Shown: positions 16,868 to 27,095 of the stretch, piece by piece | How positions within the stretch are numbered: position 1 is the first letter of the stretch | Layout of the letters: every line of letters begins with the position of its first letter | From: Gammaproteobacteria bacterium | GTDB lineage: Bacteria > Pseudomonadota > Gammaproteobacteria > Pseudomonadales > Azotimanducaceae_A | Direction of reading: 5' to 3' | Assembly: GCA_012960755.1 (NCBI GenBank) | Contig: DUAT01000153.1 | Location: forward strand, 32,423-90,839 | DNA: 58,417 nt | The notes under the pieces: generated by a model | The model's input: the letters and a program-made list of their open reading frames with translations, nothing else | Databases searched by the model: none | Told to the model about the DNA's origin: nothing | Program-made: the position numbers and the translations under genes

Positions 16868-18670
16868 CTAATGGGTTGGAAATTCGCGGACAATTCCCGG
16901 TGTCTGCTGAATTATCTGTCGTATCTGATCGGCTTCTTCTTCGTTTAAATCGAGAGTTTCTATTATTTCGTCAATCTGATCAGGGTTTTGGGAAGCCCAG
17001 GTGTAAGCTATGTTGCGTTTGGCATTGGCTTGATGCTGGCCTTCGGGTAACTGGTTAATCATCTCAACCGCATGGTCTGGATCCTGGTATACGACTTGTA
17101 TCGCCAGTGAGCTGAGCGCGGCGACTCGTGCCTGGCTATCGTCCAGTGAGTTAACCCATCGAATAGCTGCTTCCTCATCCCTTGAATACCAGGACTGGGC
17201 AATCTGATGGATGACGGGCATCATGCCTTCCGCATTGAGTTGTTTTTCAACCTCCCGGGCAGCCGCGGCAGGATCCCGATAAGCCCAATTGCCCAGAACG
17301 CGTTGCAGGGCAGGCAGGTAGGCTGGGTCTTCCTCGTAAGTTACCAGCCAATCCAAGGCTGTTTGCGGATCGATACTGGATTTGTATTGAGCAATGCTGA
17401 TGAATGCCTGCTGCCTGAGCCCTGTATGACGAATTCCATCGATGGCTTGCTCTATAAAATCAACGTTCTGGTCAGTAACAACAGAGAAAGCCATTTCTTT
17501 GACGTGCTGGTATTTTGGATCAAGCTCCAGAATCCAGTCTAACGCCTCTTGGGGATGGCTTTGCATATATGATGTTGCCAGGGATTGGTATGCATTCAGT
17601 TTTTGAGTTTCGGTGAGTGTCTCGACATATTGCAATGCCTGGGCAGGATTGGTGCTAACCCAGTTTGACAGCAAGTTGTTGAGCAGGGAACTGCTGTCGT
17701 GTCTACTCAGATAGTCCTCTATCAGGGGACGTGCACTCAGTGGATCATGGTAGGCCAGTATACCCAGTATTTGTTCCTCCAGGAAAAACGAGTCTGGTTG
17801 GTAGGTTCTAACATGGTCCAATGCGGCCTCGGGAAAGCTACTTGCATAGACATTGTAGGCTTGCGCTAAAAGTGACTGTCGCTGCGTCTCGTTGGTGATC
17901 TCACTGATCCTGGTAACCAGGCCATCGAAGTCCCGGTAAACCCAGCGAGCGATTACGGTCATTAATTGAGGTGAATGGAGATTACCCTGGGTTGAGAATA
18001 TTTCATCGAATGCCTGCTCAAGTGGAAGTTGAGTGGAACGAATCTGGGCGATGATAAAATCGGAATTTGGGCCCAATAATTGAATAATTTCCTGTTCGAG
18101 TCCTACTCTTTGTAATGTTGGATCTGCAAGTAATCGCATCCCCAGGGTCCGTTTCATTTGCAGGCTATCAATCGTTCGAAAGTAGTCGATCGCGGCTTCC
18201 GGGTGAAAACGAATCCAACTGGTAACAATATGCGGAATGAACATGTTGCGATCAAGGCGATAGTTGGACTCGACATATTCTATTGCTAACAGGGGATCAA
18301 GCATGGTAAACCTTTCCAGAAACGCCGTGACCAGATTGTAATTGTAGAACGGGTCTTTTGAACGGGCACTGAGGTCAATGTAATTTTCGAGTTCAGCCAT
18401 ATCGGCATTCAACGCAAGCTGGTAAGCAGTAAATAACTGTTGGAACACCGATGGTTGCTGGCTGATATCGTCGAAAGTCAGGGCCTGGTCCGCAATCGTT
18501 GAGTCAATTTTGGCGGTCGAGGTTCGGCGGTCAATTAAATCTCCAGTCCTTTTAAGTTGGAGGCGGCTTACCGGGACGGAGCTTTCATCTTCTAAAGCAG
18601 GTTTTTGAAACCAGACTCCGATAAAAAAGCCAACAATCATGAAGCCTGTGGCCACTAAGAGATTTTTCAT
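16868..18670 (-). CDS. Membrane-anchored or periplasmic alpha-helical repeat protein
   Basis: The N-terminus has a single hydrophobic segment (NLLVATGFMIVGFFIGVWF), which may be a signal anchor or uncleaved signal. The remaining roughly 570 residues consist of about 30-residue helical repeats with a recurring W-x(3-5)-DP-x2-A-x2-W/Y-x2-x-L pattern, for example SNWVSTNPAQALQYVETL and LGNWAYRDPAAAAREVE. The pattern resembles TPR or HEAT superhelices that bind proteins. I do not recognise a named family. It is placed upstream of a CDP-alcohol phosphotransferase, suggesting a possible role in envelope assembly, but this is inference from position only. Confidence 0.75.
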   Translation of the reverse strand: MKNLLVATGFMIVGFFIGVWFQKPALEDESSVPVSRLQLKRTGDLIDRRTSTAKIDSTIADQALTFDDISQQPSVFQQLFTAYQLALNADMAELENYIDLSARSKDPFYNYNLVTAFLERFTMLDPLLAIEYVESNYRLDRNMFIPHIVTSWIRFHPEAAIDYFRTIDSLQMKRTLGMRLLADPTLQRVGLEQEIIQLLGPNSDFIIAQIRSTQLPLEQAFDEIFSTQGNLHSPQLMTVIARWVYRDFDGLVTRISEITNETQRQSLLAQAYNVYASSFPEAALDHVRTYQPDSFFLEEQILGILAYHDPLSARPLIEDYLSRHDSSSLLNNLLSNWVSTNPAQALQYVETLTETQKLNAYQSLATSYMQSHPQEALDWILELDPKYQHVKEMAFSVVTDQNVDFIEQAIDGIRHTGLRQQAFISIAQYKSSIDPQTALDWLVTYEEDPAYLPALQRVLGNWAYRDPAAAAREVEKQLNAEGMMPVIHQIAQSWYSRDEEAAIRWVNSLDDSQARVAALSSLAIQVVYQDPDHAVEMINQLPEGQHQANAKRNIAYTWASQNPDQIDEIIETLDLNEEEADQIRQIIQQTPGIVREFPTH

Positions 18671-18756
18671 CGCGCCGCCCGAGAGATCTTGTCGTTGAAG
18701 TTCAATCAGCTACCTGGGTCGAAAGACAGCAGGTAGCTGTTGAAAAACATGACACA

Positions 18757-19650
18757 CTAACTTTTTTTGGCCTGGCGTCGTCGGAACGCACTACCTTCTT
18801 CTGCCTTGCCCATATCAGTGATTGCATCCAGGTTTTCATGGAAGCTCTCGAACGTCGCATCGACACCAAGGGTGGACCCCTCGTTACTGAACATGGATGC
18901 CATCGAGAAATTGCCGGATGATGCCTGGAAAGTTTTCCCGGTTGGAGCATCTTCACTGGCCATGTAAATGACAGCAGGAGTCACCAGGGAAGGTGCGCGT
19001 TCGGGTGGTGGATTATCCACATCTATCTCGTCTCGTCCAGGGATGGATGCGGTCATACGCGTCGCTGCACCAGGGGCAAGGCAGTTGATGTGAATATTGT
19101 GTGATCGACCTTCTAGTGCAAGCACATTCATGAATCCGAGCATAGCCATTTTCGCTGCGCCGTAGTTAGCCTGGCCAAAATTACCCCATATACCGGAGCC
19201 GGACGATGTACAGATAATGCGACCATAGTTTTTTTCGTACATGATTGGCCAGGCGGCATGCGTGACGTAGGCTGTTCCATTCATGTGGACATTCATTACA
19301 AGATCCCACTCATCCAGGGTCATATTTTTGAATGATTTGTCCCGCAGGATGCCTGCGTTGTTAACCAATATATCAATGGTCCCGTAAGCATCAACCGCAT
19401 CGGTGATGATACTTTTAGCCCCGGCCCGATCTGACACGGAAGCCTTATTCGCTATTGCAGCGCCACCAGCAGCTGTGATTTCGTCTACGACAGCATCGGC
19501 TGCGTCGCTGGAACCGGCACCATCAACGGCCCCACCCAGATCGTTGACCACAACCTTGGCGCCTCTCTTTGCAAATTCCAGGGCATGGGCTTTTCCTAAA
19601 CCGCCGCCTGCGCCGGTAATGGCGACAACCTTTCCTTCAAACTCGCTCAT
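18757..19650 (-). CDS. SDR dehydrogenase, (3R)-hydroxyacyl-CoA type
   Basis: The 297-residue protein carries the NAD(P)-binding motif TGAGGGLG (residues 12-19), NNAG (97-100) and the catalytic Ser/Tyr163/Lys167 set (SSGSGIWGNFGQANYGAAK). The insert after NDLGGAVDGAG and the C-terminal extension resemble the dehydrogenase domain of peroxisomal multifunctional enzyme type 2. That suggests oxidation of (3R)-hydroxyacyl-CoA in fatty acid or sterol side-chain breakdown. A GAGGAG site precedes the ATG. It lies 86 bp upstream of the helical-repeat gene on the same strand, but function gives no reason to link them. A different SDR reaction is possible. Confidence 0.85.
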   Translation of the reverse strand: MSEFEGKVVAITGAGGGLGKAHALEFAKRGAKVVVNDLGGAVDGAGSSDAADAVVDEITAAGGAAIANKASVSDRAGAKSIITDAVDAYGTIDILVNNAGILRDKSFKNMTLDEWDLVMNVHMNGTAYVTHAAWPIMYEKNYGRIICTSSGSGIWGNFGQANYGAAKMAMLGFMNVLALEGRSHNIHINCLAPGAATRMTASIPGRDEIDVDNPPPERAPSLVTPAVIYMASEDAPTGKTFQASSGNFSMASMFSNEGSTLGVDATFESFHENLDAITDMGKAEEGSAFRRRQAKKS

Positions 19651-19819
19651 TGACTACTCCTCTCGCAATTCAACGCTCAACCCTTTGGGGTAACCCTGAA
19701 TTGGTTAAATTTACCGGGAATCTCTGATCAAGGTTTCTCTACATATCCACTTAATCAGAGTTTCCATGGTTGAGTGAAGTTTATAACACCACAGGGACAT
19801 AACCGCAAAACTTCCATGG

Positions 19820-21709
19820 CTATTCAGGGGTTGAAGATACGTCCTGAAATTGCAGCTGGTTTAAGGTGTAGTAGATACCTTTTTGGGCCATCAGTTCGTC
19901 GTGGCCACCTAGCTCTTTTACCCGGCCATGTTTCAGTACCAGAATGCGATCTGCTTCCTGTATGGTTTGGAGCCGGTGCGCTATCAAAATAGAGGTTCGA
20001 TCCTGCATGATTTTCCTCAAACCGTCCTGAATAAGCTGTTCGGTTTCCGTATCGATGCTGGCGGTTGCTTCATCCAGGATCAGGATTTCGGGATCTGCTG
20101 CCAGCACACGAGCGAATGCGAGCAGTTGTCGTTCACCCTGGGAGAGGTTTTGGCCACGTTCCACCAGCGGTGTGTCATAGCCCAGTGGCAGTGCTTCGAT
20201 AAACTTGTCTGCATGGACTATTTTCGCTGCGTCAATCGCCAGTTCACGAGTAATGTTCGGGTTTCCAAGCATAATATTATCAAGAATCGAACCGGAGAAT
20301 ATATGGAAATCCTGAAGCACAACCCCAACCCGGCGGCGGACTTCACTCGATTGAATTTGGTTCAGATCAATATCATCGAGGAAAATGGTCCCATCATCGA
20401 AATCGTAAAAACGCCCGAGTAGCCGAATCAGGGTGCTCTTGCCTGAACCTGTCGGGCCAACGATCGCCAGTTTTTCTCCAGGTTCTATCGTAAGTGAAAC
20501 ATCGTGTAAAACATCCTGGTCGTCGTAGCCAAAGGACAGGTTTCGAAACTCCAGTTTCCCCCGGATTCGTGTTGGTAGCACTGAAGGTTGATCCGGTTCC
20601 CTTATCTGCTCGTGCCAATCGAGAGCCTGGAAGATTCTTTCGGCGCTGGCCATGGCACGAAACAGAACATTGTATTGCATCCCCAACACTCGAATCGGCC
20701 GAATGAACATATCAACAAATTGGGTAAATAATATGATGCTACCCAGTGATATGAGCTCCTGCAGAACAGAACCGCCCCCGAACCAAAGAATCACGGCCAG
20801 TGCGAGGTTAACCATATTGTCCATAAAAGCGCCGTAGCCGGTTTCGAGCTTGATGGCTTTGATTTCGTGTTGCTGGTTCTCGCGGTTGATATCACGATAC
20901 ACGTCGAGGTTTTTCTCTTCGCGATTGCTGAGTTGAACAACCTGCATGCCGCTGAGATTTTCCTGCAGGTTTTGATTGAGCTGTGAGACCGAGTTGCGAA
21001 TCAGTCTGTAAACACGCCTTGTGGCCAGCCGAAAAAAATAAGTGATAAATGCAAACACCGGAATTGCCAGTAACAGGTAAAGGGTGAGACGCACATCTAT
21101 TGCCAGCATGATAATCAGCGCAATAAAGAAAGGGACGAATTCGCCAATCAGCATCCCCATGCCCATCAACAGTTCGAACAACGCTTGTACGTCATTCGTG
21201 ATACGGGTCATGACTCGTCCCACCGCTACTTTGTCGTAGAAGGAGGAGGGTCGGTGTTCCATGTGCGCGAACAAATCGAGGCGTATATCCCTTAAAGCGT
21301 GTAGTACGGTTCGGGCGAAGGTTATCCGGTGAAAATGATAAAAGATGTGGCACAAGATAGTGAATACGCCGTAGATAAAACAGGCGGAAACAATACTTTG
21401 CCAACCTGTGTGGTGTACCAGCCAGTTGTTGAGGGCGTTCATTCCGAAATCCGGTAACACCAGATCAGGCTGGTTGCCAACTATTACACCATCTATCACG
21501 ACCCGGCTGATAACGACAGGCAGCAGCACGGCAAGAAGCGATGCCATCATAACCAGCACGATGCTAAACCCGGCAAGTTTCTTATGGGGTCCGATCCAGC
21601 TAAAGATACGACCCAGATAAACCATGTTCATGGACTGGCCATGGATGTCCGCGTCAAAGATCGAGTGATCCAGTTTCGGCTCCGGTTTTTGCGCCAGTGA
21701 GCTAGTCAT
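19820..21709 (-). CDS. ABC exporter half-transporter, catalytically competent subunit (MdlB-like)
   Basis: The 629-residue protein has a six-helix exporter membrane domain followed by an ATPase domain. Walker A (GPTGSGKSTL), signature LSQGERQ and Walker B with catalytic Glu (LILDEATASID) are all intact, and the switch His is in IAHRLQT. The signature differs from LSGGQ by Q for G, as in many heterodimeric exporters. Its ATGA start overlaps the stop of the partner gene, with a CAGGAG ribosome site inside that gene. The two form a heterodimer in the inner membrane for export of lipids, peptides or drugs; the substrate is unknown. Confidence 0.92.
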   Translation of the reverse strand: MTSSLAQKPEPKLDHSIFDADIHGQSMNMVYLGRIFSWIGPHKKLAGFSIVLVMMASLLAVLLPVVISRVVIDGVIVGNQPDLVLPDFGMNALNNWLVHHTGWQSIVSACFIYGVFTILCHIFYHFHRITFARTVLHALRDIRLDLFAHMEHRPSSFYDKVAVGRVMTRITNDVQALFELLMGMGMLIGEFVPFFIALIIMLAIDVRLTLYLLLAIPVFAFITYFFRLATRRVYRLIRNSVSQLNQNLQENLSGMQVVQLSNREEKNLDVYRDINRENQQHEIKAIKLETGYGAFMDNMVNLALAVILWFGGGSVLQELISLGSIILFTQFVDMFIRPIRVLGMQYNVLFRAMASAERIFQALDWHEQIREPDQPSVLPTRIRGKLEFRNLSFGYDDQDVLHDVSLTIEPGEKLAIVGPTGSGKSTLIRLLGRFYDFDDGTIFLDDIDLNQIQSSEVRRRVGVVLQDFHIFSGSILDNIMLGNPNITRELAIDAAKIVHADKFIEALPLGYDTPLVERGQNLSQGERQLLAFARVLAADPEILILDEATASIDTETEQLIQDGLRKIMQDRTSILIAHRLQTIQEADRILVLKHGRVKELGGHDELMAQKGIYYTLNQLQFQDVSSTPE

Positions 21710-23526
21710 AACAGCTCCTGAACTTCTTCACTGTTGGCAGTACTAACCCGCAGGTTCCGATCTAACCTCCCAGCGGTACTCTGGGCTCTTTCAAGATCTG
21801 CATAAAAGCCACCCTGGCGAAGGAGTTCTGAATGGGTTCCCAACTCAATAATATGACCTTCTTCAAGTACGATAATGCGATCCGCATGTCGAGCGGTGGA
21901 TACACGGTGGGAAACCAGCATGGTTGTGAGGTTCTGTCGTACCTTCTTCAATCCTGAGAGGATATGCTCTTCAGTTTCGGTATCCACCGCTGAGAAACAA
22001 TCATCGAGAATCAGTAATGGGGTCATCCGAATCAGCCCCCGGGCGAGGGCGGTTCGCTGTTTTTGTCCGCCGGACAGGGTCACGCCCCTTTCACCAATAA
22101 TGGTTTCCAGTCCCTCCGGAAAATTTTCTATGGTCTCCCGTAATGCGGCGGCGTCTGCGGAGCGCCAAATTTCATCCAGGTCTCGATCCGGGTTATCGTA
22201 AGCGATATTGTCACCCAGACTGTCGGCGAATAAAAAAGGGTCTTGAAGCACGAGGCAAACCTGTTGCCGCAATACCGCGAGGGGAAAACCGTCAATGGGA
22301 TGATCATCGAGATAGATCTGGCCGCTGTCTGGATCCAGTAGTCTGGCAAATAAACGCAGTAGCGTGGATTTTCCGGAGCCGACCCGGCCCAGGATGGCAA
22401 TGGTTTCCCCAGCACGCACTTCGAAGTTGATATCCTCAAGTGCGTACTTATCCTTATTTTCATACTGGTAGTACAGATGCTCGACGCGGATATTACCCGT
22501 GAGGTCGGGGAACTGCAGGTGTGGTTTGTTCTCTATTTCCGGCTGATGGTCCAGAATCTCAAATAGTCGGGCGGTACCCGATGCACCACGTTGCCACTGG
22601 GTTACCAGCGGACCAATTTCCCGAACGGGCCAGAGTAATAGTCCCAGATAAGAGAAGAAAGCGACGAAAGTTCCCAGGGTGATTTCGCCGGACGTTACCA
22701 GGTGACTGCCGTAGCCAATGATCGTCAGCGTGGCTACCGCGGCCAGAACAGGCATCAGTGCACTGAGTAATGATGTCGTCACGAACAGGTTCAGATTGTA
22801 ATCTGCGAAGTCCTGGTTGGTATTAGCAAAGCGCTTTATTTCTTCCTGCTCTTGAGCCATTGCCTGGACGGTTCTGATGCCGTTGAGGTTCTCCTGAACA
22901 AAGGTTGAAAGATCAGAAAATCCTTCCTGTACACGATGGGACTGCTGGTAGATTCTTTTTGAATAATAGTAGGCAACGATGCTGATAATCGGCAGGGGCA
23001 GTAACACCGCCAGTGACAACTTGGTCGAGAGTGAGAACATAAATCCGAGACCCACCGTCGCAGTGAAGATCAGCACCCCGGTCATGCGGGTTGAACCTGC
23101 AATGACCTGCCTTACCAGGGAGATATCATTAATAGCTCGAGCCATCAAATCACCGATACTGTATTGGGCGAAAAATCCCGGTCCCTGCAACTGCAAGTGG
23201 TGATAAATGCGGTTTCTAAGATCGAAGGCTGCATACATGCCGATGCGGCGAATCAGAATTCGACTGACGATGGTTACGATCATCTGGCTGATGACACAAA
23301 CAACGATGGCCAGGGCAGGGTAGATGAGTAGACTTCGTGCGGCTTCAAAAGTATGTTCACCGGCCAGTATCTGCGGTTTGACAACCGTCAGGTCGTCGAT
23401 GCCCATCTTGATAAACATTGGAATCATTGCCTCGAATACTCGAGCAATCAGCAAACCGAACATCCCGAACGAGAACGCCCATACATGCGCCTTGATGTAA
23501 GGCAGCAGGCGGAGTAGTACTTTCAT
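21706..23526 (-). CDS. ABC exporter half-transporter, degenerate-site subunit (MdlA-like)
   Basis: The 606-residue protein has an exporter membrane domain and ATPase domain with Walker A (GRVGSGKSTL) and a canonical LSGGQ signature. Walker B reads LILDDCFSAVD, so the catalytic Glu is replaced by Asp. Such a substitution marks the degenerate ATP site of heterodimeric exporters of the MdlAB or BmrCD kind. The stop overlaps the start of the partner gene by four bases. Subunits therefore have one complete and one impaired hydrolysis site. No regulator lies beside the pair. Confidence 0.92.
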   Translation of the reverse strand: MKVLLRLLPYIKAHVWAFSFGMFGLLIARVFEAMIPMFIKMGIDDLTVVKPQILAGEHTFEAARSLLIYPALAIVVCVISQMIVTIVSRILIRRIGMYAAFDLRNRIYHHLQLQGPGFFAQYSIGDLMARAINDISLVRQVIAGSTRMTGVLIFTATVGLGFMFSLSTKLSLAVLLPLPIISIVAYYYSKRIYQQSHRVQEGFSDLSTFVQENLNGIRTVQAMAQEQEEIKRFANTNQDFADYNLNLFVTTSLLSALMPVLAAVATLTIIGYGSHLVTSGEITLGTFVAFFSYLGLLLWPVREIGPLVTQWQRGASGTARLFEILDHQPEIENKPHLQFPDLTGNIRVEHLYYQYENKDKYALEDINFEVRAGETIAILGRVGSGKSTLLRLFARLLDPDSGQIYLDDHPIDGFPLAVLRQQVCLVLQDPFLFADSLGDNIAYDNPDRDLDEIWRSADAAALRETIENFPEGLETIIGERGVTLSGGQKQRTALARGLIRMTPLLILDDCFSAVDTETEEHILSGLKKVRQNLTTMLVSHRVSTARHADRIIVLEEGHIIELGTHSELLRQGGFYADLERAQSTAGRLDRNLRVSTANSEEVQELL

Positions 23527-23828
23527 TTCGAATTAAACTTCGACGATGGCGGACTCAACAGCAAGGCAGCCTGGGTTAATAGGAATCAATGTCGAACCGG
23601 GCGTACGTTCCGTTGAACGGTAGGTTGGTGTTAAGCGCCTGAACGAGGGTCAGGTCTGCGTTCTCTAGGATTCGATTCATTGAAGCCAGGCGATGATAGC
23701 GGATTTACCATAAGATTACCAACTCGCTCAGGAGTATGGAACAGTGCGGACAAGAACTTCAAACTGCATCTGATAGGTGATTGTGGCATGCTGACAGTCA
23801 CGATTGAACCGTTATCCGGGAAGAAACT
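23527..23828. other. Intergenic region between divergent ABC and acyl-CoA dehydrogenase genes
   Basis: This 302-bp stretch must hold the promoters for both directions. No convincing reading frame, RNA gene or strong hairpin is seen. Confidence 0.55.
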
Positions 23829-25007
23829 ATGCAAATTAACTTGAGCGACGAGGACCAGGCGTTTCAGGCAGAGGTCCGTGAATTTATTAGTAACAATCTG
23901 GACGACGAAGTATCCCGTAAAGTGCGATTGGGCTACCCAGTGGAAAAACTGGAGCAGGACGAGTGGACCAGGAAGCTGAATAGTAAGGGCTGGGCTGCAC
24001 CCAACTGGCCTGTCGAGGTCGGTGGAACTGGTTGGACGATGGTCCGTCGCCATCTATTTGATATTGAAATGAAGTCGGCCCATGCGCCGGAATTACAAGG
24101 GTTTGGATTTAACATGGTAGGACCGGCGATTATCAAGTACGGTTCGGCAATCCAGAAACAAACCTACCTGCCAAAAATTCTCAACGCGGATATTTCCTGG
24201 TGCCAGGGCTACAGTGAACCCCAGGCTGGATCGGATCTGGCATCGGTACGCACCCGGGCTATTTCTGATGGAGACGACTATCTGGTTACTGGTTCAAAAA
24301 TCTGGACCTCTGGTGCAGAGAAAGCCGATCACATTTTTGCCTTGGTTCGTACGGATCCGCAAGCCAAGCCACAATCAGGTATTAGTTTTCTATTGATTGA
24401 TATGGCTGATCCCGGCGTCACGGTGCAGCCGCTGATAGCATTTAATGGTAAGAGACTCTGGAACCAGGTGTTCTTCGATGCGGTACGAGTGCCAAAGGAA
24501 AATCGGCTGGGGCCGGAAAACCAGGGTTGGTCCGTCGCAAAGAACCTACTCGGTAACGAACGCTTGCTGGTGTCCAGGGTCGCCGAGAACCGACGCCTGC
24601 TGGGTAAGATTATTGACATTACCAGGGATGAATCAAAGTGCGGAATCGAGCTTGAGGCTGGCATTGAACAGAAATTGTCATCCCTCGAAATTCGCTTGCA
24701 GGCACTGGATGCCACAGCGATGCGACTGCTCTCGCAGTTCGATGGCGGAGGCACTATCGGTGCCGAACCTTCAATGCTGAAACTCAAAGGCAGTCAACTG
24801 GTCCAGGATATGGATTGCCTGATGGTCGAGGCTATCGGCTATTATGGTGTACCCCTTGATTCAACAATGCGAGAGTCAGAACCCATCGGTCCTGATTATT
24901 GTGACATGGTCAGTAGCGCACTTTTTCATCATCGGGGGTTCACCATTGCTGGGGGATCGAGTGAAATACAACACAACATTATTGCCAAGGCTGTTCTTGG
25001 ATTGTAA
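23829..25007 (+). CDS. Acyl-CoA dehydrogenase
   Basis: The 392-residue protein follows the FAD-dependent acyl-CoA dehydrogenase plan. It has an N-terminal helical domain, the FAD-binding WCQGYSEPQAGSDLASVRT and KIWTSGAEKADH segments, and a C-terminal GGSSEIQHNIIAKAVLGL flavin and dimer motif. It oxidises an acyl-CoA to the enoyl-CoA and passes electrons to ETF. The canonical catalytic Glu position before the C-terminal motif is not obvious: the segment reads SALFHHRGFTIAGG. The gene is alone on the plus strand between divergent and convergent genes. Substrate length is unknown; the sequence resembles the class used for branched or steroid-derived acyl-CoAs. Confidence 0.88.
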   Translation: MQINLSDEDQAFQAEVREFISNNLDDEVSRKVRLGYPVEKLEQDEWTRKLNSKGWAAPNWPVEVGGTGWTMVRRHLFDIEMKSAHAPELQGFGFNMVGPAIIKYGSAIQKQTYLPKILNADISWCQGYSEPQAGSDLASVRTRAISDGDDYLVTGSKIWTSGAEKADHIFALVRTDPQAKPQSGISFLLIDMADPGVTVQPLIAFNGKRLWNQVFFDAVRVPKENRLGPENQGWSVAKNLLGNERLLVSRVAENRRLLGKIIDITRDESKCGIELEAGIEQKLSSLEIRLQALDATAMRLLSQFDGGGTIGAEPSMLKLKGSQLVQDMDCLMVEAIGYYGVPLDSTMRESEPIGPDYCDMVSSALFHHRGFTIAGGSSEIQHNIIAKAVLGL

Positions 25008-25078
25008 GTTGTCGGGGAATCTAGCTGCTATGTATCAGATGTCAAACTAACCTCAGTTGGCCGCATTGCTGGAAAGGG

Positions 25079-26701
25079 TTACCGGACGAACCTGGCATAG
25101 CGAAAATCTGCATACCCCCGAACCGGGTGCCAGACAAATCCCTTGAATTTTGGGTTGAGGATCATGGCCCCATAAGCCTCGAATAAAGGCAGGACCGTGA
25201 CTCGCTCTTCAAATAATTGTTGAACTTGCTGAATCGCTAACATCCGATCCTGTTGGGAAACAGCATTTCGATTCTTGTAATACAGCTCCGCCATGTCATC
25301 TCCACTGTAAAGCCCCTGAAAAACTCGCCGAAAATCCGGGTTACCCATAAAGGAAATCTGGTCCATCGGGTCGTCGACATCGACAGGCCAGGTAATCAAG
25401 GTCATGTCCGAGGTACCCCGACGCCATTTATCCACCATCATCTGGGTTGTCTGTGGATCGATGGCAAGATCAATATCCAGCTGGGTTTTTAACTGCAGCT
25501 GCAAATATTCAGCGATTCTCCGGTAGAGATTGGTGTCATTGATTGTCAGGGTTATCCGAATGGCAGAATTGAGTCCAAGCTCCGCTCGTGTCTGCTTCAA
25601 ATACTCCCTGGCTTTCGGGATGTCAACCCGATGTGGTGTGGGAGGATGAGCAGTGACAAATTTTACCTTGCCGACGGTTAACCAGTCGTGAAACATCGAA
25701 TCGGAAACGCGGGTGCCAGGGCTGGCGACAACACGGTTGACTATTTCGTCCTTGTTAATGACATAGGAAATAGCTTTTCGCAGATTTTCGTTATCACTTA
25801 GCATGCCGTCCCGATGACTGAACTGAATATTAAACAACTGACCGGTAGGATAAGTTTTCAGTCGATAGCCGAGTCCCAGTGCGTCAGGAATCGTTTCCCG
25901 ATCGAGACCAGCTGCCACGATCTCGCCCGCTCGAAACAAATTGAGTGTGGTTTTTGCGTCGATACCTATATAGTCAAAGCGTATATTTTCAAGGTGAACT
26001 CTCGCTTGTCCCCAGTAGTTTTGATTCTTGCCGAGATGGATGCGTTTACCCCATTGCCAATCTGTAATGATAAAAGCGCCATTCGACAAGTGACTTTGAG
26101 ACGATGTGCCATAGAGATCTCTGTCCTGCAATGCCTCGTAAAATTCTCGATTCACGGGGTAGAAAATCGAACTCGTCATCAGTTTCAGGCACCAGCCACA
26201 AGGATGCTCGAGCAGCACCAGCAACTCTGACTTGCTAACCGCTTTGACCCCGAGATCAGCGGGATCCAGTTCACCCCGAATAATTGCTGCTGCATTCCTG
26301 ATGGGTGATGCCAGGTTAGCTGATGCTGAGCCTGTATCCGGGCGCACCAGTTGTTGCCAGGCAAAGACAAAGTCCCGGGCAGTAACGGTGTCACCATTTT
26401 GCCATTTCGCATCAGGCCGCAACCAGAATTGCATTTGATCTGCGCTCACTTGCCAATGCTCAGCGACACCGCCTACTAAACGGCGCCGACCATCGTATCG
26501 CATCAATCCTTCCTGCAGGTGAACCATTAATTGTGCGGTATAGCTGACACTCTCTGCCGTGAGTGAGTTGAGTGTGCGGGGTTCCTGGTTTAGTGCCAGG
26601 GTAACCGTCCCGGATTGGGAGTCAATGCCGCCGATATTGGCAGCGTGTGCAGAAGAACCGAAGAGTAATGGAAGAACAAGCCTGGCTATCAATAATTTCA
26701 T
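25079..26701 (-). CDS. Periplasmic peptide-binding protein (OppA/SBP_bac_5 family), orphan
   Basis: The 540-residue protein has a signal peptide (MKLLIARLVLPLLFGSSAHA) and the extracellular solute-binding family 5 fold: VTLALNQEPRTLNSL at the start, the EGLMRYDGRRRLVGGVAEHW segment and FRLRP-like WLRPDAKWQNGDTVTARDF. The family captures oligopeptides for import by an ABC permease. No permease or ATPase gene for a peptide system lies nearby, so it may serve a distant transporter or act alone. The gene is convergent with the acyl-CoA dehydrogenase and divergent from the TonB-dependent receptor 394 bp away. Confidence 0.88.
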   Translation of the reverse strand: MKLLIARLVLPLLFGSSAHAANIGGIDSQSGTVTLALNQEPRTLNSLTAESVSYTAQLMVHLQEGLMRYDGRRRLVGGVAEHWQVSADQMQFWLRPDAKWQNGDTVTARDFVFAWQQLVRPDTGSASANLASPIRNAAAIIRGELDPADLGVKAVSKSELLVLLEHPCGWCLKLMTSSIFYPVNREFYEALQDRDLYGTSSQSHLSNGAFIITDWQWGKRIHLGKNQNYWGQARVHLENIRFDYIGIDAKTTLNLFRAGEIVAAGLDRETIPDALGLGYRLKTYPTGQLFNIQFSHRDGMLSDNENLRKAISYVINKDEIVNRVVASPGTRVSDSMFHDWLTVGKVKFVTAHPPTPHRVDIPKAREYLKQTRAELGLNSAIRITLTINDTNLYRRIAEYLQLQLKTQLDIDLAIDPQTTQMMVDKWRRGTSDMTLITWPVDVDDPMDQISFMGNPDFRRVFQGLYSGDDMAELYYKNRNAVSQQDRMLAIQQVQQLFEERVTVLPLFEAYGAMILNPKFKGFVWHPVRGYADFRYARFVR

Positions 26702-27095
26702 GGTTGCTCAAGGTCCCTTACGGGATACCACGATCCCTGGTTAATCAGATAATATTGTCGTCGTGCTTCGTTGGGCTTGTCAAGTAGCCAGGCCGAGATC
26801 GCTGAGGTGCGTATTTCGCCAGATAACAACTCGACTTTTGTTAAAAAGCGCGTATGATTCGCTCGCGATGGTAGTAGGTGAAGGAAGCGGTATCAGCGTT
26901 GTATCACCTTGGAAGACCAGGTCCAGGTCAAAAGTCTGGAGCAGTCGAAGTTGCCATTATTTTTTGGGGAACAGAGTGCGTTAAATACATTACGCCACTC
27001 TTCTTACACAGTTGATTTGTTACTTCTCATCACTCTTGGGCGATCCTTAGTGTTGCCTTTTGCTGTGCTCGAAGTAGCTACTTGGAGAAGATTTA
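26702..27095. other. Intergenic region between divergent binding-protein and TonB-receptor genes
   Basis: I find no gene in these 394 bp. It probably contains both promoters. A TATGAT at 26853 could be a -10 box for the receptor but would give a long leader of about 230 bases and lacks a good -35. Confidence 0.5.
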
